From positions 18,649,435 through 18,713,434 of the forward strand of contig CM034389.1 in the NCBI GenBank assembly GCA_019925095.2: DNA of 64,000 nucleotides, given 5' to 3'. The translations under genes and the position numbers were made by a program. The stretch is from Dendrolimus kikuchii (lineage: Eukaryota; Arthropoda; Insecta; Lepidoptera; Lasiocampidae). Shown here piece after piece: positions 1-11,596 of the stretch (its first letter is position 1; every line of letters starts with the position of its first letter). The notes beneath the pieces are model-generated. The model was not told where the DNA came from. It ran no database searches and saw nothing but the letters and a program-made list of their open reading frames with translations.

Positions 1-434
1 TCTGTACCTGTGTTATACGTGTTTGTATTTTTTTTATTGCAGGAGTTCAGCAGACAGGCAGACGGCCCACTTGATGGAAAGCGGTTACCGTCGCCTATGG
101 ACATTTGCAACACCAAAGGTGCTACAAATGCGCTGCTGCTTTCTTAAAGGAGACTGGAACCTGGTCACTAATGCCGGAACACAAAACAAGGTTGTTATGG
201 CGCCATACTTTAGACCAGAGGTGGTCGCCATCCGGTCAAGCAAATACCCTACCACCTGGCTGTGGGTTGTTTAGTCGCCTCTTACGACAGGCCGCCTGGC
301 CGCAGGGAATTGTATTCTTTCTCCATTCCTGCACGGATAAAATTTTAAATTTAAATAATTTAAAATTGTATAGTTCTAATAAACTCTATAATAATTCCAA
401 CGACATTTTAATTCGAGTCTCGCAACTCGTAACA
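1..434 (-). mobile_element. Solo LTR fragment (LTR family L), cut by the window edge
   Basis: The sequence ends in CTCGTAACA at 434 and matches, in reverse, the complete solo LTR at 19673-20173. The outer part (about 1-28) and inner part (about 366-434) are split by a nested repeat at about 29-365. The short direct repeat ttgtat at 23-28 and 366-371 may be the nested repeat's target duplication. No internal retrotransposon sequence is attached. The other end lies outside the window, so its own target duplication cannot be checked. Confidence 0.7.
29..365 (-). mobile_element. CR1-derived non-autonomous repeat nested in LTR
   Basis: Read on the minus strand, this repeat ends in the tail of the CR1-like LINE at 61346-61990: its plus-strand text (cagacggcccac, ggaaagcggttaccgtcgcc, tttgcaacacc) is the reverse complement of the last ~110 bp of that LINE. 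The upstream body (cgcctcttacgacaggccgcc and flanks) is not in the LINE copy but recurs at 27653-27984 and 42751-43031. No polymerase III B box is visible, so it is better described as a LINE-dependent derivative than as a tRNA SINE. Orientation follows the LINE tail. Confidence 0.7.
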
Positions 435-1880
435 ATATTTTTTTTATAGTAGTATAGTTCGCTTTTAAACATTATCTCACATATCTGACATCCAGGTTGC
501 AAGAATCGGGAAAGACAGACTCCGGCAATGAATTACATTAGTTTGCGGTGCGTATGAAGACGGTAGACGTAGAGCGCTTCGTTCTTATATGGAATATCCA
601 GTATATATCGGTGCTGCATGCCGGTGCATCTGGTTATCCAACGATGGAAGGAAGCCGGCGGGATAAGATCAGATCAGAAATTGATCTTTACTTTGTCGGC
701 TGAATGTTTTGTGGAGTGTGACCAGAGTGCAAGCTTACGAAAAATAAACAGAAGCTACAACATAGGTGTCTGTAACACTATCTTGACCTCTCCCCTATCT
801 CAGCAATCAAAAGATTTGTGTTGTGAGTTAACCGATTATTTTAAAAAATATGTTATTTTTGTTTTATTTGTATTATCTGATATATGTCTCTACGGGGGTG
901 GCGTTGTCACTAAGGGATAAAACCCCTTAAAACAAAAAGAAAAAAAAAGATTGATCTTTGCTTTGGCGGCTCGAGGTCACGAGGCACGTACACACTATGA
1001 TTTTTGGTTTCACTATCTGCAACGTTTGCGGTTACGGCTTGCCGTTGAGTACGCGGCTTTAGGTGGCACGTCTACTTGTTTGCCAAGTTGGCAATAAAGA
1101 ACAACAAAAAATAACTTATGCTTTAAAATGTAGTCGGAAAACCTCGTTCCATAAACCAAAAATTCTTTACGTATCAACAAAATATATGGACTATCGATTG
1201 TATGGCGTTGACGTAGTACTAAACTGAAACCACTATTCGACTTGCAAATATAACGCGACGAGTGAACACAAGAAGCCTGGAGGCTGGCCCGCCTCGTTGC
1301 TCCAGAACTTTGCATAAAATCACTGAAATTTATTGCATTATACCCCTAACGCCCATGTCCGCGTATACATGTAAACAATTTCTCATAGCGATAAGATAAT
1401 ATTGTGTTCAGAACTCATGAATTATTCTAACGTAGTGAAGTGTAGAAATATTTTCTCGCCACCTAATCTATGATAGTAAGCGGATCACGTCAGCTTATTT
1501 GTGTTTGTTATGAGATTGGTGCCCCTAGGCGCCTCAGCGTGCAGTTTGCTTGCACCGCCCTTCTATTGTGCAAATTGAACTAGTTCCATGACGGTGTCTG
1601 TACCTGGCCAGTAGAACAATACCGTAATTTATGTGCTAGTCTCTGGAGTAATGATAAAGCTAACAAGCTGCTGAGCGGTAATGCACTTTGCATAAATAAG
1701 TGGGTTACCGGTTCCATGCAGATTTATTACACGCACGGTGCTCAGTAGTATAGTGCATATTGTTTATCGGTACAGATAAATAAAATTCAAGTGTCTTTTT
1801 GTTTTGTCAAAATAACAGCTCTTTACTAAATGCACATGAAAGCATTTATACAAAAAAAAAACAATTTCTAAATTTTTTGT
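435..1880. other. No gene recognised; mixed AT-rich sequence
   Basis: No convincing coding region. Open frames at 618-920 and 1013-1315 lack recognisable domains. A diverged duplicated phrase (attgatcttta/gctttg then cggct) occurs near 683 and 951, and the stretch 890-930 (cactaagggataaaacccc) looks like the end of a degenerate retroelement. Nothing else is supported. Confidence 0.5.
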
Positions 1881-1884
1881 TTCT

Positions 1885-2035
1885 CTGTCTGGATGTTCCG
1901 GCTAATCTCTGAAACGGCTAAACTGACTGACGGGACTTTCACTAGCAGATAGCTGATGTTATGACTTAGGCTACTTTTTATAGGGCCTACCGTGAAAAAA
2001 AATCCACGCGGATGAAGCCGCGGGCACAGGTAGTC
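1885..2035 (+). repeat. Degenerate interspersed repeat, Helitron-like 3' part
   Basis: Contains the phrases ctaatctctgaaacggctaa and cgcggatgaagccgcgggca, which resemble wording in other Helitron-like copies here (for example 4289-4540, cacgcggacgaagtggcggg). No clean TC start or CTAG end is seen, so the boundaries are approximate. Confidence 0.4.
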
Positions 2036-2644
2036 AGTCTATTAGTATAATAATTGCATAATTTAGAAGTTACGATATTTTTTACACATTATTTTTTAAA
2101 GTGTTTGGATATTTAAAACATTGCTCAAGTATAATAGATACACGTCCGTCAACGCAGACTGAAAGGTTTTATAACGCACACTAAGGATTTTTAAAGGGTA
2201 AGGAACGTTCCCGTTTTATCATTTGACTACGAAGGTCCTAAAAATTAAAATATCCCTTATCTCCAACACTACTTAACAGATCAAATTTAAATAAATTTTC
2301 ACTGAAAGTATTTCAAGCTGCTATAATTTTTCATGAATTTTCCACCCATGTTTAAAAATTTAGGAGGAAACTTTTTTGCTACTTTGGAAGCAATGTAGGT
2401 ACACTCAAATTACATATATACACTTAGGCCATATACATTGTGTACCCTTAATTTTTACTTATTTCGTGAATTCTCGGCAGCATTATACAAAATACACCTT
2501 CCTGTCGAATTTCATATAAATACTATCTAAGAACATAAACGTTAATAATATTCATAAAGGTTTCAATTTTCTTAATGTTGCGGCGGCGCTAGGTTTAGTG
2601 ATAAGCGAATTGTTTTAAATTAAAAGAAGAATGGGACAATTTCG

Positions 2645-2708
2645 AAGGTTAGTGGTATCCATTAGCTGGGCCGTCTGCTTGTCTGCTGTACTCCAGCTAT
2701 AAAAAAAA
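2645..2708 (+). mobile_element. CR1-like LINE 3' tail, short fragment
   Basis: Plus-strand text ccattagctgggccgtctgc followed by ttgtctgct and ctataaaaaaaa matches the 3' end of the CR1-like LINE at 61930-61990. It ends in a short poly-A that abuts the inverted repeat at 2709. Confidence 0.65.
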
Positions 2709-2862
2709 CTTCAACTGACAAGTGACAAAATGAATCGCAACAAAATTTTAACTTGAAGTTTTACGGGCAGGTTTTCAAATTGGACAAATACATTAACAAT
2801 CTGCCCGTGAAATTTCAAGTTGAAATTTTGTTGCGATTCATTTTGTCACTTGTCAATTGAAG
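2709..2862. repeat. Foldback inverted repeat (62-bp arms)
   Basis: Left arm 2709-2770 and right arm 2801-2862 are reverse complements with about four mismatches over 62 bp, separated by a 30-nt loop. The arms begin and end with cttcaactgac / gtcaattgaag, and the loop edge is gggcag / ctgccc. This would form a long hairpin. No target duplication was found. Confidence 0.85.
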
Positions 2863-2864
2863 TT

Positions 2865-2990
2865 TTTCCACTCGTCCGTTGCGATTCGTTTTTCCACTTG
2901 TCCGTTGCCATTCATTTTTCCACTCATCCGATGCCAGTCGTTTTTCAACTTGTCCGTTGCGATTCGTTTTTCCACTTGTCCGTTGAAGTT
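2865..2990. repeat. 26-bp minisatellite, about 4.5 units
   Basis: Tandem units of 26 bp with consensus close to ccacttgtccgttgcgattc plus gttttt. Units start near 2868, 2894, 2920, 2946 and 2972. The unit resembles the segment gttgcgattcattttgtcac in the adjacent right arm, so the array may be an expansion of that arm. Short open frames across it (2815-3015 minus, 2820-3077 plus) are repeat artefacts. Confidence 0.85.
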
Positions 2991-3199
2991 TCAGTTCTAA
3001 TATGTGTCCCAGCACACATTTCGATTTTTCGCAGGTTTACAGCAAATTATGATTTCGTTAGGTTAGGTACATTTTAATGAATGCATTTTTTATTTAAATA
3101 TATTTTATTTTATCAAACAAAAAACTGAATTCGATCCGGAACCAAAAAAACATTCATAGTCTACTCTAAAATTATTTATTAATATTTTCTTACACAGAC

Positions 3200-3475
3200 C
3201 ACAAATAGAGGCAGTGATACCCAGCCACGTGGAGAGCAGAGATATAGTTCGATGCAAACTTAGTTTGCCTCCATTAATGGCGGCTCGGAACATCGCACTT
3301 TCCGATGCGCAGTGCGCTATTTTAGGTATTAGAGGTCGTCGGAGGACGAGGTATATCCTCGCTTGCTTTCTTGCTCGCCTTCTCGTTTACAGGACTTCCC
3401 CGGCGCTCGGCTCACCAGGGCTGCCAGTTCAGCGCTTTCGGAGCTAGATATAGCGCTTTTTAGGGTAACCCAGCT
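3200..3475. other. GC-richer segment of unknown origin
   Basis: Stands out from its AT-rich flanks, with phrases such as ccattaatggcggctcggaa and cagggctgccagttcagcgc. The open frame at 3214-3447 has no recognisable domain. It may be a transposon fragment or regulatory DNA; neither is supported further. Confidence 0.3.
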
Positions 3476-3566
3476 CCCAATTTTATTAAACAATTTCCAG
3501 CACAAAATCTTGCGCTCTTTATAATATGCAAATATCTAATAATTTTATAATAAATATATATGAATA

Positions 3567-3900
3567 TCTATACTAATATTATAAAGAGGACAGATTAGAT
3601 TGTTTGTTTGCATTGAAGATGCTCCGAAAGTACTGAACCGATTTGAAAAATTCTTTCACTGTTGGCAACCTACACTATTTTCGAGTGTCATAGACTATAT
3701 TATATTTACAAAAAAATTAGGGATCCTTACTAAAACTCCCATAATGTAACCCAAGGTGTAAAAAAATACCTAAAATCGCGTGTGCTGCGAAAACTATTGA
3801 TGATAGAATAAAATAATGTACTATGACTTTGCAGAACACATAATTATTTACAAAAAGTGTCGCAACAGCATATGTCTAACTATTATAGTTATGCCACAAT
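3567..3900 (+). mobile_element. Helitron-like 5' end, degenerate
   Basis: Starts with TC after an A (tctatactaatattataaag at 3567), a 5' terminus like that of the element at 4289 (tcttatactaatatatagag). The body phrases actgaaccgatttgaaaaat and tctttcactgttggcaacc parallel 4289-4540. No CTAG end followed by T is found, so the copy is broken or its 3' end is unrecognised. The right boundary is approximate. Confidence 0.5.
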
Positions 3901-4288
3901 GTTTTTTTTTTTATTAAAAAAAAATAATTAAAATGCCGCCGCTAGAAAAGGCTCTTTATTTGTATCTTGGTATTCATCCTTATCAAAATAAATTTCAAGA
4001 CTGCTTCAATACCTTTATATAAATAACTTTTTGAATTAATCAATTCGGACATTCCATTCGAAAGATATCACGAGTTTAAAAATGTAAGTAAGTATTAGAA
4101 CACGCGGCCGTGACGCTTTCTCGTGACAGAAAAATCCTAAGACCCCGTCTATATAGAAGTTTCATTTCAAAAAATAGTGGGAGGAAATAGCATGCACGTA
4201 CCTGTTTGATGAAGGAATGGACATCGGTGACTACTCGGCTTCTCACTGCACTTCACACTTTGACCTTTATTAATTATTTTATAGTTTA

Positions 4289-4540
4289 TCTTATACTAAT
4301 ATATAGAGCTGAAGAGTTTGTTTGTTTGCTTGAACGCGCTAATCTCAGGAACTACTGGTCTGATTTGAAATATTCTTTCAGTGTTAGATAGCCCATTTAT
4401 CGAGGAAGGCTATAGGCTATATATCATCACGCTAAGATCAATAGAAGCGGAGCACCAATGAAGAATGTTTAAAATCGGGGTTTTTTTTAACTTACCTTTT
4501 TTAACTATTACACGCGGACGAAGTGGCGGGCAGAAGCTAG
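4289..4540 (+). mobile_element. Short non-autonomous Helitron
   Basis: 252 bp. It begins TC directly after A (4288) and ends CTAG at 4537-4540 followed by T, the expected Helitron termini in an A|T target. The sequence before CTAG (cgaagtggcgggcagaag) matches the ends of other Helitron copies here. It encodes nothing. Confidence 0.75.
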
Positions 4541-4910
4541 TTTAGTATATATTTACATGCGCTGCGGGTTATAGTATATTTTATGTTAATATATTTACAA
4601 CGATGCGATGAACTGTTTGTTTATATGTATTAAAGCGACGCGGTGCGCTACGATTTATATTTGTTTATTTATGTTGATTTAATTAATATTAAGTTATGTT
4701 ATTTGACATTTGCGGAGCGACGTAATTTAATTCATTGATGACATGACATGAATAACTGACTTAGAAAAAAGTTTGAGTAGGCCGACAGAAGGTTTACATG
4801 GCAGTGCCCATCAAAATGGCAACGGAATCATAAAAAAGTTGTTCTATCGAACTTTTGCTTCGTTTGTCTATATAATTTATAACTACAAGAACAGCCCCCG
4901 GGAGTTTGCC

Positions 4911-5377
4911 TGTACAACACAAAATCCACCTGCATATATGAAACAAAGCACATTTGAAATAATAACATTGAAATTCTTTTATGGTCGTCTTCTTTTGTTT
5001 ACTTATCGGCATACGGCCTATTGTTGTATTGTAATCATTAACCAGGTGTTACGGATTTAAAATACAAGCTGATTCTAGGAAATTCGGTCCACGCTGCTGG
5101 GCGGACATATTGCATTCGTGCTATAAAGCAATGGCCCGTTTGAGGGAGGAGTTAGTCGAGTGAGAATCACCAGCGAAGCGAGACTTGTGTACATTCGGTA
5201 ATCTATTTAGTGACGGACTTTGCGCGTGTTATTGAATTACGATCTTCTGCATTACGTTTGGGCTTGTTGCGTTCGGTTATATTTGTATCTGTGTTATACG
5301 TGTTTGTATATAATAGTTCTAATAAACTCTATAGTAATTCTAACGGAATTTTAATTCGAGTCTCGCAACTCGTAACA
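4911..5377 (-). mobile_element. Old solo LTR of family L
   Basis: Reverse-oriented match to the solo LTR at 19673-20173. Shared text includes gcaatggcccgttt, gacggactttgcgcg, tgtgttatacgtgtttgta and the terminal gcaactcgtaaca ending at 5377. The left end near 4911 (tgtacaacac) is degenerate compared with TGTTAC, and no target duplication is evident, so this copy looks older than those at 9807 and 19673. Confidence 0.7.
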
Positions 5378-5599
5378 ATAACAAAGATTATAGTTATTTG
5401 AGAAATAGGTATACAATCAAAGTTTATTTTTGACAGGGCAATGGATTTTGTAGTATGAAAATACATGAATCCTGGCAATTCCAGTAAAAATTGGGAATAA
5501 GTAATGAATGCTACTAAATGCTGAACAGTACACAACAAAAATAAACCACTAAAATTGTTTTACTAAAGATTTTATCGATCTGTGAAAATTTCGCATCGG

Positions 5600-5785
5600 A
5601 GTAAATTTTTGTCGACCTGACCACTATTAACCTCTCCCAAGAAAATTCCCGTAGGATTCTCAGGATATAAAGTACCGCAGATTTTAAATACGGGAATTTA
5701 CTATCAATCAGCGAAAACCGTATCGAAATCGGCCCACCCAGTAGCTTTTGCGTGAATCCCGAAGAAAGAGCCAAACACAAAAATG
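5600..5785 (-). repeat. Degenerate interspersed repeat (family D)
   Basis: Phrases such as cccgtaggattctcaggata, aaagtaccgca, gatcagcgaaa-like and cgtgaatcccgaa recur at 28076-28230 and 37146-37440. These look like one old non-coding repeat family. Orientation is uncertain. Confidence 0.5.
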
Positions 5786-6590
5786 TAACAAATTTTACAA
5801 TTCTACAGTTCTACAATTTTATAATATTATAGATTTGAATAAAATTGGTTCACGTCTTTGTCGTTAGAAGTCTACAAAAAGACAACAAGCAAATTCACAT
5901 TTAAATAGAAAGAAGTCACCAGTGTTATAGGGCGGAATTAAAACGTTTTACCAGTGCCGTAAATAGCCTTTTATGCGCTTTATGTGAGCTTCTATAACTG
6001 CGCCCTTGGTTTTTTAGATATTATAGGTACCCTAGCTAGAGCCATGCTATGTATATGCCTAATTTATTTCATTCAGGGTTATAAATTAACGCACAAGGAC
6101 CTTGGTGTTGGTGGACCAATTATCTAATATTTTGGAAGAAAAATATGTTTTTTAAAGAACTAGAACACAAATACGCTCGTGCGCTGCCAAAAAAATGAGC
6201 GCAATGTTTTGTCTAATTTAACAGACGTTTTTGATGATACTAGAATGTAGGTACTTATGTTTGGAATCGAGCACTAGGGGCGCAGCGGGAACTTATCAGG
6301 AGCAAACCGAAAAAATAATTGTCCTGCCTACTCTGGCCATTCTTGCGCCCCCCAGAGTCTACGCCCTATTTACGGCACTGCGTTTTACAAGCATTACAAT
6401 AATTATTAAAAAGTTTTTCATAACCAAAGCTTACTTCTAGAATATTACATTTATTTTACTGTACGGAAATAGGTATCACGTTCAAGTCACACACGCAGTG
6501 CAAAATTTACTCAGCAGTTAATTTCGCAGTTTGCTTTGAACGAAAGTTAGTTCAGTCAAAAGTTTGCTTAAAGGCAGCTAATCGCAAATC
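5786..6590. other. No feature recognised
   Basis: AT-rich sequence with only random short frames (for example 6231-6440). No RNA gene, repeat end or domain was recognised. Confidence 0.5.
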
Positions 6591-6599
6591 TATTGTTAT

Positions 6600-6770
6600 A
6601 ACGTAGAACAACGGTTAATATTCAAATTCAAAAGTTTTTATTCAAAATAAGTTCCACTAAAGAACACTTTTTCAAGGTCATACATATAACTAACTTTGCA
6701 ATGTATTATTGCTGTTAAGGAGAAGAAGCGGCAAGAAACTCTCCAGCAACACGTCTAGCTAAAAATTGTA
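6600..6770. repeat. Interspersed repeat, probable retroelement tail
   Basis: Contains attcaaattcaaaagttttt at its left edge and agaagaagcgg..actctccagcaacacg at 6722-6755. The second phrase recurs at 63769-63798, which shows it belongs to a dispersed repeat. Family unknown; probably the 3' region of a non-LTR element. Confidence 0.5.
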
Positions 6771-7077
6771 TTTCTTTATATTCCTTATTCAAATTATATA
6801 TAAATCTCGAGCTCTTTTTTATAAGTTTTATATAGAAGTAGGTTATAGAACTACCTTTCGCAGAATTAATGAAGCACTCATGTACTTGTATTCAGTATAC
6901 ACTTGTTTATGTTCGTATAGTTTCGCGTTCGACCACTATCTCAACTGATACTGAATGTATCTGTGACGACTAATGTGTGACGTGGGTTAGGATGGAATAT
7001 GCTTACATAGAAGGTTGAAGACTGCCAGATTTATTAAAAAAATGAATGGCGAAGTGCGTGTCGGCATCTGCAATAAG

Positions 7078-7207
<130 letters not shown>

Positions 7208-7715
7208 GGTAGAAAGGAGAAGCTTGTAAATAAAATACTTACACAGGTAGCATGCAGACATGAAAAAATTAGGACAATGTGAAGAGAAAAAAAATCTGTG
7301 ACGATAATTTGTTTTTAATTTAAGTAAGTAAACTGAAGTTATTATCAAAATTAATTTTGGATTTAATTCTAGATTTAAATTTTTCACATAGCTTATGGTG
7401 CATGTATATTCTATGAACTGAGGAGAATGTCCCATTTTCAGGAAAAGTATGCTCTATATATTTGTTCATCCCTATTATTTAGAGTAGAAACACAACAAAT
7501 TATGAGATTATCGATTCATATAAAGAAGGAATAAACAATCATTTAACACAAATATGTAAATACATAAGTCAATATTTTTTTATTTTGTCAAGAAAATTTA
7601 CAAAGAAATAGTTTAAGAGAAAATTGAAAATGAAAATGAATGCATTTATTTCAAAATGGAATCTTATAGTTTACTTATTGAAAATCATGAGTCTACCACC
7701 GCTTTCAAAGCAATA

Positions 7716-7858
7716 TTAGTTACTACTACATACATACATACATAACTTCACTACAGTTCCCTTGCGGGGTAGGCACGAACAACAGAGCGCCATTTAGGCC
7801 CATTCTTACACACCTCACTTGCTTCTTTGACATTCATAACTCTTGTTAGTTACTACTA
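7716..7858 (-). mobile_element. RTE-like LINE 3' fragment with 13-bp TSD
   Basis: A 117-bp insertion (7729-7845) flanked by perfect copies of ttagttactacta at 7716-7728 and 7846-7858. The insert begins with a (catA)n run and continues aacttcactacagttccctt and ggggtaggcacgaacaacag. Those phrases recur in the longer copy at 55619-56112, where they encode the end of a LINE protein. A short-tandem-repeat 3' end and strong 5' truncation fit an RTE-type element. Confidence 0.85.
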
Positions 7859-7859
7859 A

Positions 7860-9800
7860 AGCGCAACAAATTCTTCAGCAACATAATTATTATTATTCGT
7901 CTTTTTTCATGTAGTTAATACAAATACAAATTTAACAATTAAGTAATTTGTATGAATGATTACTGGAAAAGCTTGGTAGTGATCGAATTATGCCCCTTTG
8001 GCGCGGTCGTCTAAAAAATATTTTTTCATATAATAAGCCTTCTCGAAAATAGGTTGCTTTAATCATTTTTTTAAATTTGTTTATTGAAAGCTCTTGAACG
8101 TTTCCTGGGATTTTTTTGAAGAGCCTTATACTTTGCTTGTAATTAAAACACTATTAAAAATTTAAATGATCATATACCTTACAAGTAATTACATTACATT
8201 TTCAATTATTAAATTTAGTTTTAGAGCGATATTTTCGTAAGTTAAATAATAATAAGTTGATAACAAATTATTATATTTATTTACAAACGAAACTATTTAA
8301 TTATATAATAATATAAATTGTCTGTATTCTTACAATACAAATAGAACATTACGCTTAGGACGTCTACTTCTAAAGGATAAGTGCCCAGAAAGATGACAAT
8401 GTCATCTTGTTGAATCGCTATAGACTATCCTCGGTCGAGTACAGTATTACAGAAAGATTTTGTATTGTTTCAAGAAAGATGTTTTGATATATAATACTAA
8501 GAAGAGACTGTAACAGAAAGATTAAATGAAAAGTATGAATAATTTTATTTCAGTATTTGTCATTTACTAAATTAAAATGAATGAAAATAACAATTACCAA
8601 TTGCATGTGTAATAAAACGACCTCGTAAATAAAATGCAAATTATGAAATCCTGCAAAAGAAACATAATTATAGTTATAAGGAACATTGTTTTAGGAACTT
8701 AGGGTTGTTACTTCAAAATTTAGTTAAAAATATTTTTGGAAAATAGAGTTGCTTTAAAATTATTTAATTTTAGCTCAGCTCCCAAAGTCCACCCAGAAAG
8801 AGAATGCATGCAATTATTGTCTGCTACCATTTTATAACTCCAGGTATGTTTTAAAAAGCAGCCTTTATGCAAAATTATTACAGGGCAAAAGGAAATAAGG
8901 TGGGCAGCACACAATAGTGGTGGGCAGTGTATCCGATATAAAGTCGTTCTCAAGAGTCACATTAAAAATTCTATCCATGGCCTGCCACCAATTGATTTGA
9001 GTTGAGGCGCCTTATTGGGCGCATTAAAATAACCAAATTAGAGTTTTAAATAGAAACGAATAAATGAGCTAGATGCCAGACGCAGCAAAAAAAAATGCAC
9101 CCTGCTGCATGTTATATTATAGCCTGCAATTAATGTGTGGGCGTTTTGAATTTTCCGATATGAAATTATACATTTCTGGGCATATAAGGAAAATGCTGGC
9201 CACAACAATCAGAGCCCTGAATTAGTGACCGCTGTGATTGGTCACTGTAAATAAAATCGGTTTAGTCAATACTTTTTATTACTTTAAACGACTTATTGGA
9301 CAACTAATTTACGATTCTGTTTATATTTTTTTATATAAATATTTCATTAGAACATTCATTCCTAGTACCCAAATGAAGCTATGAGTAATAATACGTATTT
9401 ATGTATGATATAATACAGACCTTATCCACAATGAAAACACATATTACACTGGGAAAACAAATACCAGTAAACGTTGCGTTAAAATGTTTACATCACGTTG
9501 GTTTGTCATCGTAATCACATGAACATAAAGTAAACTTGCAACAATTAGTGGGCCGCAGCCCTAGCTGTTGGTAGCGCGTAAACACAAGTCGCTAACGAAC
9601 CGAAGCGGCCCCCTGCACAAATTTGCAATTTCGATTGGTGCTGTTTGCGCATACCTGTACTTGCATTGTTGCTACTTTTCGCCGTGTGTGTGAACGATTT
9701 AAAAATGAAAAATAAGGTAGTTCGTGGCAAGTTATTTTGAATGTAAACTTTTATGCTGTACTATTATTAGGTACAAGTTCATTTTCAATCCATGTTACAA
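7860..9800. other. No gene recognised; AT-rich
   Basis: Contains only short random frames (8720-8953, 9545-9730). I see no domain, RNA gene or clear repeat terminus in this stretch. Confidence 0.5.
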
Positions 9801-9802
9801 TA

Positions 9803-10396
9803 GTACTGTTACGAGTTGCAGGACTCGAATTAAAATGCCGTTGGAATTATTATAGAATTTATTATAACTATACAAATACGTATAACACAGGTACAAATAT
9901 AACTGTGTGTGCATGACAAGAGTTATGAATGTCAAAGAAGCAAGTGAGGTGTGTAAGAATGGGCCTAAATGGCGCTCTGTTGTTCGTGCCTACCCCGCAA
10001 GGGAACTGGCGTGAAGTTATGTATGTATGTATGTACAAATATAACTGAACATAACCAGTGCAAACGTAATGCACGATGCAATCATAGGCGCAAAGTCCGT
10101 CACTAACATCTTGCTGTGCTTGTAGCTCTCGCTAGACTACTGATCTCTCCATTGGGCCATTGCTTTATACTGCACTGATACAATATGTCTGCTCGACCGC
10201 GTAGACCGAATTTCTTAGAATCAGTTCGACACACCTGGCTAATGACTGTCATAAAAGATTACAATACACAATGGGCTGTTTTCTAATCACAAATTTTAAA
10301 CACAAAGTAAACAAAAGAAGTCCGAATGCGGAAAGTGTGCTTTTATGGTATGCAGGTGTGAATCCACTTTTGTCGGCTTGTAGGTCGTAACAGTAC
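9803..10396 (+). mobile_element. Solo LTR (family L) with 4-bp TSD and nested RTE
   Basis: The LTR runs from TGTTACGAG at 9807 to GTAACA at 10392 and is flanked by perfect gtac duplications (9803-9806 and 10393-10396). It matches the LTR at 19673-20173. The RTE-like insert at 9906-10032 plus one copy of its 15-bp duplication accounts for part of its extra length. No internal gag or pol sequence is present, so it arose by LTR-LTR recombination. Confidence 0.88.
9891..10047 (+). mobile_element. RTE-like LINE fragment nested in the solo LTR
   Basis: The insert 9906-10032 is bounded by perfect 15-bp duplications gtacaaatataactg (9891-9905 and 10033-10047). The strand is plus because the (atgt)n tail lies at the right end. 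The insert carries the end of the LINE reading frame: catgacaagagttatgaatg onward encodes the same C-terminal residues as the copy at 55619-56112. It is only 127 bp, so it is severely 5' truncated. Confidence 0.88.
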
Positions 10397-11153
10397 AATG
10401 TGTATACGTTTATTCAGAAAAATTAAATAAATAATATAGTTTTTGCATGATCTCCTCTAAGTTTTCCCTTTATATTACAGATGTCATAAAACATTTTCCC
10501 GGTTGACAGTATGCCTGCCTGCTTGTCTAATATGTGACGATAAAAAGATATAAGTTACTAATTTTCGAAAATTCACTCTAAACGTTCAAAAAAACTAGTT
10601 CCTACCTTTAAAAGATGACTATTCTATATTATTTTATGAATAGGATTATGCGAGTCCGGGTAGCAATGTTATAAAGTCAACACAGGAACTTCAACTCTCT
10701 TGGGCAGACATCGACTGCCAACACACTAACAAATCTCCTTTGGGAGATACTTTCCTAACAAAGTTGTAGCTACCTGAAAGGTGTTTCCCTAACAATTTCA
10801 AGAGGAATAGACTATATAAAATATATGGCTCGATCAGTAAGATCACTATTTTATTGTTTTATTGAGTTTATTTTATCCAATGTTATGATATAGTTTGTGT
10901 ATGATATTGAATCGTTGTTCGCTACGGGCAGTTTCATTAAGACGAGTAAGACAAGTTTACCTTCTCGTAGCGGCTTTATGACTTGTTATTTATTATTAAA
11001 TAAAACTATACATACCTACTTATTATATTTTTTACTTACCTACATGCATTCTGTAAGACTAAAGTATATTAAAGTTTTTCAGCTCATACTTCATAAAGGT
11101 GACATTTAAGCAAATATGATTTTAAAAAATAGTTTTATTCTTCTACAAACATT
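10397..11153. other. No feature recognised
   Basis: AT-rich flank of the gypsy-like element. The open frame at 10897-11109 has no recognisable domain. Confidence 0.5.
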
Positions 11154-11315
11154 ATTCCAACTCGGTAGCCAGGCCACACATTATGTTTTTTAAATTTATA
11201 AACCTGATATTGCTTATGTCAGTGTCAAAATATAGTGAGAAGAGGTAGTCTATGAATAAACGATGTAAGACTGTTCTAAGGAAGTTTGTTTTGCTTTTCT
11301 TCAAACAAAACCCAC
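11154..11315 (+). repeat. 5' LTR of gypsy-like element
   Basis: About 162 bp, shared with 14813-14974 apart from about four substitutions and two single-base indels. It contains aataaa within gaataaacgatg, a possible polyadenylation signal. The shared part does not start with TG, so the left end may be truncated. The right shared edge is ...acaaaacccac. Confidence 0.85.
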
Positions 11316-11596
11316 AACTTTATGGGGGATCGTGCCAGGATCATACCAGGATCATGTAAGAATCCTGCGAAGCATTGTTTTAACGTGAGTTTTGATCTGA
11401 TGATTACGAAACAACCTCGAAATTAAAATTGAAGACGAGTCATTGTGTGCTGTTTTACCGACACTAATTTGCATAATGATACCAGCGCATAAAATTTCCC
11501 AGAATTTGGAATAAAGACTATTATTTTTCTTTTATGAAGACGTTTTATGAATTGGTTATTTTTTACGACTGAAAGACTTACAACCAATCATACAAG

